This document shows positions 1 through 5,167 of a stretch of 7,829 bases of DNA, one piece after another; positions within the stretch are counted from its first letter, which is position 1; each line of letters starts with the position of its first letter. The notes under the pieces were generated by a model, which worked only from the letters and a program-made list of their open reading frames with translations, was not told the DNA's origin and did no database searches. The DNA comes from SKLM01 sp964575455 (GTDB lineage Bacteria > Chloroflexota > Anaerolineae > B4-G1): positions 1-7,829 of the forward strand of contig CAZNRX010000135.1 of the NCBI GenBank assembly GCA_964575455.1, written 5' to 3'. The position numbers were made by a program, and so were the translations under genes.

Positions 1-1
1 C

Positions 2-1516
2 GACCACATCGAGCGGGTGGCATACGGCCCGTCTCCGTCGACACGTGGAGCAACCCTTTCGACGGCAACCCACGGCGACGGCGTGACCGTGGAGCACGAT
101 CGGGACTGGACGTGGATTGCCTTCGACGCCAAGCCAGCCGAGGCGGTGCGAGATCGTTTGAAGGAGATGGGGGCACGCTGGAGCAGGAAGCGGCAGGCCT
201 GGTACGTCCGCCGCGACGTCCCTGATGATGAACTGGCTTGGCTGACAGGTGGCGACACCGATGAATCGGAGGCCGAACAAGATACCGGGCCTTTCGGTTA
301 CGTGCCCGGCAAAGGGGACGCATGCGACTACGTTCCGTCCTGGATGGAGATTCCCCGGATGCGTGAGACCGAGGGGCACCGAGACGCGATGGCAGTGGTC
401 AAGCTCTTCACGCCGGACGCGGACTTCACCTGGTACGTCGTGGAATACGACGCCACCACCGAGCAGGCCTTCGGGCTGGTGGCGCGGGGTGACCCATCAC
501 TCACGGAGTTGGGGTACTTCTCCCTGGCGGAGCTTAGCGAGGTCAAGGGCCCGCTGGGCCTCGCGCCTGAGCGGGACAAGTGGTTCCGCCCTACGCCGGT
601 CAGGGTCTTGGCTGATTACAGAGCCAAGTGGGGCGACAACGGACCCTACAACGGTCCCGTGAACTGCGTCTCCTGCGCGGTCTGCGGGGAGACGATCCCC
701 TACAGCTCGCCCTCCCAGGAGTGCCAGGGGGAGGGATGCCAGCGCGTGATCTGCCCCCAGTGCACGGCTCAGGGCACACAGGTCTGCCCAGCGTGCGCTG
801 AGGAGGAGCCGTCCACAGACTCACCGGAGCCCCCGAAGGGATGGACGGCTGAGGACATCGAGGTCCTGCTGGAGGCGTTGGAGAAGGGACCGATCTTGCT
901 GGCAAGTAGCGACCTGGGACTGCCCACGATTCACGACTTCCATCCTCGACACCTGGGCTTTGGCGTGTTCGAGGTGAGCACGGCCGACTACACGATCCAG
1001 TATGACGCGGGGACGCAGATGCATCGGCTGCCCTCGGGGAAGGGAGCCTGGTCGCGCGTGCGAGTCATCGAGGGGACGTACGACTATCCTTATGACGAGG
1101 CGAAAGCCAAGCTGAACGCTTATCTGGCTGCCATGAAGGCCGAGACCGACGATGTGGATCAGGCGGCTGTCATCGAAGCAAGCACCGGCGTCACCGAGTT
1201 GGAAGATGACGCGACGGCAGACGAAGGGCCAACGGATGACACGTCGGCTGATGAACTGGATCAAGGGCCTGAGCCCGACAACGATGGGGCCACCGAGGAT
1301 CTGGACGAGGCTCAGGAGCCAGACGACGGTATTCCAGACGTCATCGAGGTTGATCTGGGCCGCAACCATGGCTGGGCCATTGCTCAGGTCGAGCGGGTGC
1401 GCGGGAAGTGGTTGTACTACGCGCTCGCCGAGCAAGATCAGGACAAGCCGGACAGGCATGGCGGGAAGATCCAGATGTACGGCCGCGGCATCGTGTGGCG
1501 TGCAGCAACTGCATAG
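2..1516 (+). CDS. DUF2958 domain protein with zinc-binding segment (5' partial)
   Basis: The frame is open to the left edge and the first in-window start (GTG at 17) has no Shine-Dalgarno, so the gene probably begins upstream. Numbering from that GTG gives 499 residues. Residues 30-65 (WTWIAFDAKP ... RWSRKRQAWYV) form a short W/R-rich motif that I associate with plasmid and integrative-element proteins. Residues about 126-205 match DUF2958 by eye: KLF start, AFGL, ELGYFSL, VKGPLGL-ERD. Residues 217-260 are Cys-rich (C220-x2-C223, C236, C241, C246-x2-C249, C257-x2-C260), consistent with binding about two zinc ions. Residues 275-375 are unrecognised. Residues 376-442 are a D/E-rich, probably disordered linker, followed by a small basic tail (443-499). 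DUF2958 has no established biochemical role but is common in conjugative and phage-like elements. The zinc segment suggests contact with nucleic acid or protein, which is inference. I am confident that it is a gene; its function is unknown. Confidence 0.85.
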   Translation, partial: DHIERVAYGPSPSTRGATLSTATHGDGVTVEHDRDWTWIAFDAKPAEAVRDRLKEMGARWSRKRQAWYVRRDVPDDELAWLTGGDTDESEAEQDTGPFGYVPGKGDACDYVPSWMEIPRMRETEGHRDAMAVVKLFTPDADFTWYVVEYDATTEQAFGLVARGDPSLTELGYFSLAELSEVKGPLGLAPERDKWFRPTPVRVLADYRAKWGDNGPYNGPVNCVSCAVCGETIPYSSPSQECQGEGCQRVICPQCTAQGTQVCPACAEEEPSTDSPEPPKGWTAEDIEVLLEALEKGPILLASSDLGLPTIHDFHPRHLGFGVFEVSTADYTIQYDAGTQMHRLPSGKGAWSRVRVIEGTYDYPYDEAKAKLNAYLAAMKAETDDVDQAAVIEASTGVTELEDDATADEGPTDDTSADELDQGPEPDNDGATEDLDEAQEPDDGIPDVIEVDLGRNHGWAIAQVERVRGKWLYYALAEQDQDKPDRHGGKIQMYGRGIVWRAATA

Positions 1517-1552
1517 CGAAGACGCAAATCACCAAGAACAGGTGGCGGGTTA

Positions 1553-1571
1553 CACGGCGCAAGCCGCCGTG
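1553..1571 (+). other. intercistronic stem-loop
   Basis: A perfect 7-bp GC-rich stem (CACGGCG/CGCCGTG) closes a 5-nt loop, 37 nt after the stop of the DUF2958 gene. No U-tract follows, so it is not a convincing intrinsic terminator. It may protect the upstream message or be an RNA-processing or attenuation element. Confidence 0.4.
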
Positions 1572-1579
1572 AGCTTCAA

Positions 1580-1601
1580 TCCTGTCCATTCCAACAGGAG
1601 G
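1580..1601 (+). promoter_or_regulatory. ribosome binding site inside a hairpin (71-aa gene)
   Basis: AGGAGG (1596-1601) lies 4 nt before the ATG at 1606 and settles that start. TCCTGT (1580-1585) can pair with ACAGGA (1594-1599) around an 8-nt loop, covering most of the Shine-Dalgarno. A short stem like this may only modestly reduce translation. Confidence 0.6.
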
Positions 1602-1605
1602 CATC

Positions 1606-1821
1606 ATGTACTTGTATGCAACGTACACAGGCGCAAGAGCCAAGCGATTCGCGGCGCGGCCAGCCCCTGCTGGGGCAGGCTGGCCCGAGATCGAAGATCA
1701 GGTCGAGAAGATACTGCACTATGCATCTAGCTTCGACGACCCGGGTCCCGATCGACACAAGTTCGTTGCACTAGACGCGCAAGGTAACGAGTTGGCAAGG
1801 AAGATGGTGAACGGGTACTAG
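1606..1821 (+). CDS. small hypothetical protein, 71 aa
   Basis: A short gene that I do not recognise. The start is supported by a near-perfect AGGAGG four bases upstream, and a clean intrinsic terminator lies 30 bases after the stop. The product begins MYLYATYTGARAKRF, has a Pro/Ala/Gly-rich turn at residues 20-26 and a possible helix at 28-41 (EIEDQVEKILHYAS). Its end (HKFVALDAQGNELARKMVNGY) reads like a two-strand beta element. No signal peptide, membrane segment, Cys cluster or catalytic motif is visible, so a small cytoplasmic protein is likely. It follows the DUF2958 gene on the same strand after an 89-bp gap and may be co-transcribed with it, ending at the same terminator. A larger reading frame overlaps it in another phase (1152-1730), but that one lacks a ribosome binding site and looks like out-of-frame noise. 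Confidence 0.7.
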   Translation: MYLYATYTGARAKRFAARPAPAGAGWPEIEDQVEKILHYASSFDDPGPDRHKFVALDAQGNELARKMVNGY

Positions 1822-1851
1822 GACATCTGACCAACGCAGGTGAAGCGGTAG

Positions 1852-1882
1852 GCCCGGTCCAGAACATGGACCGGGCTTATTT
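1852..1882 (+). terminator. intrinsic terminator after the left operon
   Basis: GCCCGGTCC (1852-1860) and GGACCGGGC (1868-1876) make a perfect 9-bp stem with a 7-nt loop, followed by TTATTT (1877-1882). This is a classic rho-independent terminator for rightward transcription of the DUF2958 and 71-aa genes. Confidence 0.85.
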
Positions 1883-1886
1883 CGTG

Positions 1887-1955
1887 GTGCGCTGGGTATG
1901 TCGAGTGTCTGGGAGGTGGAAGTCCTCCGCGGCTATGGAGGGGCACGCGCACCGT
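1887..1955 (+). other. possible group II intron 5' remnant
   Basis: The stretch starts GTGCGC and contains GGGAGGTGGAAGTCCTCC, an arrangement I recall from the 5' exon junction and domain I of bacterial group II introns (GUGCG start, GGAGGUGAAAGUCCUCC-type hairpin). No reverse transcriptase gene and no domain V-like hairpin follow, so it would be a relic. The recognition rests on memory of intron ends only. The rest of this gap, to 2062, holds two TGATCA palindromes 10 bp apart (1955-1960, 1965-1970) and a distant 8-bp inverted repeat (1980-1987 with 2051-2058). I see no gene and no strong terminator for the leftward gene. Confidence 0.25.
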
Positions 1956-2062
1956 GATCAATGATGATCAAGTGGCTCGGTGTTGGATACATATGGGGGT
2001 TGGGATCTCACCATCAGCTGTTAGTACTATGTTGCAGCTCGAGGTGTCGGTCCAACACATCG

Positions 2063-4681
2063 CTACTTGCCAGCATGCAATATTGCTTTTGCTGTCTCCA
2101 TAATTGAGGGCGCGGTGGGGGCTTTCTCATCGACCAGGTCCTCAACTAGCTCCCGTGCCTTGTCCCGCCTGCCTGCTTGCTGGAGGTGCTCGGCGTATTT
2201 CAGCGTCGCCAGATGGTACTTGTGCCAGTGTCCTGTCGTGCGCGCGGTCTCTCGGGCTTGGTCCCAGGCTTCGCGAGCTTGTCTCGTATCTCTGCTCTGC
2301 GCCTGTCGCTTTGCCGAGAGTACGCGGACGCCTGTTCCGGCCATTGTTCCGGCCAGCGCTTGCGCTGCCGCCTCGTAGGCTCGTCGTGCTTCTGTAGTGT
2401 CACCTTTGGCCCATAGAATCTCCCCTTGAGCGAGTCGTGTCCAGGCTTTGATCCGCTGCTCCTGCCCAAGGTTGACGCGCAGCGCAGCCAGTTTCTCCTC
2501 CGCTTCCTCTGGCCGCCCCATTCGGGCGAGGGAGATGATCGCGTGAAGGGCATGAGCGCCGTGAAGCTGTTTATAGTGAGCAGCCTCTGCCAGTTCCTTT
2601 CCTTCAGCAAAGACCTCCCAGGCCTCTTCGTTGTTGTGCAGGGCCTGATGAATCCTACCGAGTTCGAACAAGAGCTTGACGTGTTGCCAATGCTGCGTTT
2701 CAGTGTCTCCGTTGTCGAAAGTAGCCAGTGCCTTCGAGTAGGCGAGCTTGGCCTCTCTGTAGCGACCGACAAGGGTGTGTACCCTGCCTGCGACAGCGCA
2801 CGCATCAACCTGCAGGGGATCTCCAAGGGGGAGCTTGGCGACCATGCTTGTAAAACGCTGTTCGGCCACGATCTTCCAGGCTTCGTCTTGGTGGTGACTG
2901 AGCACGAGGGACTGGGCAAGCTTGATGGTGGTACTGACCCAGTCTCGATACCTGCCCAGGGTGTCTGCCGTCTGGCGCAGCTTTCGGAGGAGGGGGATGG
3001 CTTGGTCGGGGTCACCCAGAAGCAAGCATGCATGGCCGAGCTGGAGGCTTCCAAACACACTCTCTTCGCTGGGCTTGGTCAAACTCTCGAAGCGTGTTCT
3101 CCATTCGTCTGTCGTGACGTCGGTTCCGTTGGCGCCCGGATAGTAGCCAGTGTAAAGAAGGTAGTCTAGCACTGAACTGCGCAGGCCTCCTTCTGCTGCG
3201 AAGCGGCAGCCCTGTCGAATGTGGGCTAAAGCATCTCGCCAGAGGTGCAAAGCCTCGGGCTCTTCACCCTGTCTCCACAGCTTCGATGCACGCTTGGTGA
3301 GCTCAAGGTAGTGATCGGCAAAGCGTTGCTTCCACATCGGGAGTGACGCCATGTCGTGCTGACGAGAGAGAAGCCGTGCATACTCGTGGAGGAGGCGATG
3401 CGTTGCATACCGACCGGGCTGCTTCGCGATGACCAGACCGTTCTGCGCAAGCTCACGGAACGTTCGTCCGGTGTCAGCGCGATCCCAGTCCAGCACGTGA
3501 GAGAAAGCCCGAGCATCAAATGGTTGAGGCGAGATGGCAAGCGTACGGAAAAGGCGAGCAGTCTTCTCGGTCAGACGATGGTAGCTTACCTGGAAGGTAC
3601 GGTTGAGGCTGTCCTGCCTGAATACCGTTGGGGCGACTTCGAGCGACAGGAGCAGACTCTGTCTCAGTTGGATCAATAATTCGCCAAGTCCATTGTCGTG
3701 CTGGGCCAGGCGATTGGCGATGTCCAGGGCCAGTGGGACGCCACCCAGTGTCTCCAGGATCCAATCGAGGTCTGCCGCATCGACGTTGGCTCCCTCGATT
3801 CCCCTGGTTAGAAGCTCCTGTGACTGCGGCGGCGGCATAGCTTCCATCGATAATCTTTGGACTCGTCCTCGCCATTGCTGGCTCTCAAGGTCCGTCCGGC
3901 GGGTGGTGATCAGGAGTCTGCCCGAAAGAGGATCAACCATCATCCACTTGTCCAGGTCAATGCGCTCATCCACGCCATCCAAGACCAGGAGGGTGCGCTT
4001 TCTAGCAAGTGCATCTCGTACCATGCGTCGGGAAGAGGCGTTCCAATCGTATTGATGCTCCGTGATGTTGTGGTCATGGAAGACTTGCTCAACCAAGGAT
4101 CGAAACATTTGTCGGTTGGGATCCTCAGGCTCAGGTAAGCGACACTCGGGCGCCGTAGAGACCCACAGAATGCCGTCGGGGAAGCTGTCCTGCACTGCTT
4201 GATCGACCAACAGCAGGTGAGCGACTAGCCAAGACTTGCCCATGCCGGGGAATCCCTCGATGAGCAAGATGAGGGGCGCGGTGGCTCCTTTGGAGAGGAG
4301 CAGACGTCGCAAACTTCTCAGTCCGTTGGTTCGGCCGATGAACTGATCGGCATCGACCCAGGGAATCTTGCTCAGTGTAGGACTGCGATTCAAGTGATGC
4401 TCGGCTTCGCGCCACTCAAGATCTGTGAGTTCCCAACCGACCCTGTGTAGAAAGGCCTCCATCTGGTGTGGGTGCCAGAATCGGGATCCGATGAGTCTGG
4501 CTAGTCTCAAGCGGCTCTCGCTCCCCATCTGCTGTGGCTCAGAGAAGCTCTCCCATCGCGAAGCTTGAGACGGCGCTCGCTCCAGAGACTGGGCGAACTG
4601 CCGCAAGGATAGCTCCCATTCTTCTCGAATGCGTCTCAAACCGTCTGATTGGCGTTTCAAGGAATTTGAGTCGATGTCCAT
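2063..4681 (-). CDS. XRE-HTH / NB-ARC / TPR STAND-family regulator
   Basis: An 872-aa STAND ATPase. The ATG at 4681 was chosen because AGGGGA (4688-4693, minus strand) sits 6 nt upstream. The 112-residue extension to 5017 is Arg/Ser-rich, runs through the control region and is rejected. Residues 15-48 look like an XRE-type helix-turn-helix (LRQFAQSLERAPSQASRWES). NB-ARC features follow: Walker A GFPGMGKS (143-150), Walker B LLVLD with D238-E239 (231-239), sensor RLLITTRR (255-262), and GGVPLAL (313-319). A winged-helix-like part (about 365-440) ends in a YATHRLLHEYAR motif (425-436), the MHD-like position. From about 545 to 850 there are TPR-like helical pairs (LLLGDPDQAIPLL, LVGRYREAKLAYSKAL, AKGDTTEARRAYEAA). 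Such proteins use the ATPase as a ligand-gated oligomerisation switch and TPRs as sensor. The N-terminal HTH suggests DNA-binding output rather than an effector enzyme. A defence role cannot be excluded, but no nuclease or other toxic domain is visible. Confidence 0.9.
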   Translation of the reverse strand: MDIDSNSLKRQSDGLRRIREEWELSLRQFAQSLERAPSQASRWESFSEPQQMGSESRLRLARLIGSRFWHPHQMEAFLHRVGWELTDLEWREAEHHLNRSPTLSKIPWVDADQFIGRTNGLRSLRRLLLSKGATAPLILLIEGFPGMGKSWLVAHLLLVDQAVQDSFPDGILWVSTAPECRLPEPEDPNRQMFRSLVEQVFHDHNITEHQYDWNASSRRMVRDALARKRTLLVLDGVDERIDLDKWMMVDPLSGRLLITTRRTDLESQQWRGRVQRLSMEAMPPPQSQELLTRGIEGANVDAADLDWILETLGGVPLALDIANRLAQHDNGLGELLIQLRQSLLLSLEVAPTVFRQDSLNRTFQVSYHRLTEKTARLFRTLAISPQPFDARAFSHVLDWDRADTGRTFRELAQNGLVIAKQPGRYATHRLLHEYARLLSRQHDMASLPMWKQRFADHYLELTKRASKLWRQGEEPEALHLWRDALAHIRQGCRFAAEGGLRSSVLDYLLYTGYYPGANGTDVTTDEWRTRFESLTKPSEESVFGSLQLGHACLLLGDPDQAIPLLRKLRQTADTLGRYRDWVSTTIKLAQSLVLSHHQDEAWKIVAEQRFTSMVAKLPLGDPLQVDACAVAGRVHTLVGRYREAKLAYSKALATFDNGDTETQHWQHVKLLFELGRIHQALHNNEEAWEVFAEGKELAEAAHYKQLHGAHALHAIISLARMGRPEEAEEKLAALRVNLGQEQRIKAWTRLAQGEILWAKGDTTEARRAYEAAAQALAGTMAGTGVRVLSAKRQAQSRDTRQAREAWDQARETARTTGHWHKYHLATLKYAEHLQQAGRRDKARELVEDLVDEKAPTAPSIMETAKAILHAGK

Positions 4682-4723
4682 GATCCATCCCCTTAATGCT
4701 AAGTGGTGCGCCGCGCAAGGGGC

Positions 4724-4767
4724 ATGCAACGGCCATGCAACGGCCGTGCAAGGCCGATGCAACGAGT
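4724..4767. repeat. four tandem 11-bp repeats, operator-like
   Basis: Units begin at 4724, 4735, 4746 and 4757. The first two are identical (ATGCAACGGCC). The third (GTGCAAGGCCG) and fourth (ATGCAACGAGT) are diverged. An 11-bp period puts every copy on the same face of the helix. The array ends 8 bp before a TATAAT box facing right and begins 42 bp upstream of the STAND gene start. It therefore overlaps the -35 region of the rightward promoter and is a natural binding array for a multimeric regulator. Confidence 0.75.
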
Positions 4768-4775
4768 AGGGGGGG

Positions 4776-4781
4776 TATAAT
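4776..4781 (+). promoter_or_regulatory. -10 box TATAAT for the rightward leader
   Basis: This is a perfect sigma70 -10 hexamer (preceded by GG). No recognisable -35 hexamer stands at the proper distance; that position falls inside the 11-bp repeats, which suggests activator dependence or control by repeat-bound protein. The expected start is near 4788, giving a leader of about 150 nt before the 41-aa gene. Confidence 0.55.
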
Positions 4782-4812
4782 GCACTTGCGCGCGCGAGTA
4801 TCGAATATTGAC

Positions 4813-4830
4813 GCCTTGAACGTTCAAGGC
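4813..4830. promoter_or_regulatory. 18-bp perfect palindrome
   Basis: GCCTTGAAC followed directly by its reverse complement GTTCAAGGC. It is located about 25 bp past the predicted rightward start site, so it could be a repressor operator for a dimeric protein or a hairpin in the leader RNA. Confidence 0.55.
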
Positions 4831-4910
4831 ACATACCGGTGAAAGACCATAGCGGAAAGGTACGTGACAGACAACTCAAACGGTACCGCAGATCAAGAGT
4901 CCTTCCGGAA

Positions 4911-4936
4911 GGCAAAGGCCAGTAAGGAGCTTTGCC
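4911..4936 (+). promoter_or_regulatory. hairpin presenting the Shine-Dalgarno of the 41-aa gene
   Basis: GGCAAAG (4911-4917) pairs perfectly with CTTTGCC (4930-4936). The 12-nt loop contains AAGGAG (4924-4929), which is 8 nt before the ATG at 4938. A 12-bp palindrome CCTTCCGGAAGG (4901-4912) overlaps the left arm and could form a competing fold. The layout resembles translational operators, where a protein or RNA grips a loop-borne ribosome site. Confidence 0.5.
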
Positions 4937-4937
4937 G

Positions 4938-5063
4938 ATGCGTGAGAAGGAACAGGAGCGATTCGACGACGAGCGCCGTCGAGCGTTCCTCCGCAAGCTG
5001 CGAGACATACTGCGCAAGCTGGGCGGTGGAGACGGCGAAGAAGAACAAGAAGACGATCAATGA
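4938..5063 (+). CDS. 41-aa charged microprotein
   Basis: A short gene on the + strand, inside the control region. ATG 4938 follows AAGGAG by 8 nt. The stop (5061-5063) is followed within 5 nt by an intrinsic terminator, so it appears to be a complete monocistronic unit. The product is MREKEQERFDDERRRAFL, then RKLRDILRKL (residues 19-28), a Gly hinge (29-33) and an acidic tail (EEEQEDDQ, 34-41). Residues 2-28 should form one amphipathic, mostly basic helix with F9, F17, L21, I24, L25 and L28 along one face. The acidic tail could mimic nucleic acid or contact a basic partner. I recognise no family. Position between the STAND regulator and the recombinase suggests a small regulator or excision cofactor, which is inference. 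A competing GTG frame (4864-5094) has a poor ribosome site and low-complexity Ser/Arg content. Confidence 0.6.
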   Translation: MREKEQERFDDERRRAFLRKLRDILRKLGGGDGEEEQEDDQ

Positions 5064-5067
5064 GTAT

Positions 5068-5105
5068 GAAGCCGGTCGGGGCAGGCCACCCTGACCGGCT
5101 TCTTT
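5068..5105 (+). terminator. intrinsic terminator after the microprotein gene
   Basis: GAAGCCGGTC (5068-5077) pairs with GACCGGCTTC (5093-5102). GGGG/CCCT inside adds four more pairs, one of them G-T, around a 7-nt loop. TTT (5103-5105) follows within the run CTTCTTTCGT. The stem is strong and the T-tract modest. It separates the leader/microprotein unit from the recombinase promoter. Confidence 0.7.
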
Positions 5106-5125
5106 CGTGCTTGGTACAGCGAAGG

Positions 5126-5165
5126 TATAATAGCCGGGGTCGTTCCAACCGTTTTAGAGGAGGTG
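5126..5165 (+). promoter_or_regulatory. recombinase -10 box and ribosome binding site
   Basis: TATAAT (5126-5131), again preceded by GG as at 4776, with no good -35; the 17-bp position reads TTTCGT (5103-5108) and overlaps the terminator tail. AGGAGGTG (5158-5165) is a near-complete anti-SD match 2 nt before ATG 5168 and decides the recombinase start over the in-frame ATG at 5060. Confidence 0.65.
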
Positions 5166-5167
5166 AG

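Noticed and set aside
821..1459. 212-codon minus-strand frame opposite the DUF2958 gene.
   Set aside because: The + strand frame has recognisable domains throughout; the antisense product shows none and no start signal.
2426..3169. Long + strand open frame (247 codons) antisense to the STAND TPR region.
   Set aside because: It is the complement of well-formed TPR repeats, with no domain and no ribosome site; it is open by composition.
4724..4767. CRISPR array or plasmid iterons.
   Set aside because: Units are contiguous 11-mers without spacers, and no cas gene or replication initiator is nearby; a promoter operator fits better.
4818..4825. GAACGTTC as an SOS/LexA box.
   Set aside because: Gram-positive-type LexA boxes have a 4-bp gap between GAAC and GTTC; here there is none, and the symmetry extends outward over 18 bp.
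4682..5017. 112-residue N-terminal extension of the STAND protein.
   Set aside because: It reads through the 11-bp repeats, the palindrome and the promoter, is Arg/Ser-rich with no domain, and has no better ribosome site than the ATG at 4681.
4864..5094. GTG-started 76-aa frame overlapping the microprotein in another phase.
   Set aside because: Only a weak AAAGG three bases before the start, and the second half is Ser/Arg/Cys-rich as expected of a shadow frame. The first 22 residues look more natural, so a decayed or leader peptide cannot be fully excluded.
5060..5167. In-frame upstream ATG for the recombinase, overlapping the microprotein stop as ATGA, which would suggest translational coupling.
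   Set aside because: The 36 extra codons would be encoded by a strong terminator and a TATAAT box, and ATG 5168 has a near-perfect Shine-Dalgarno. Coupling remains a remote possibility if the terminator is read through.
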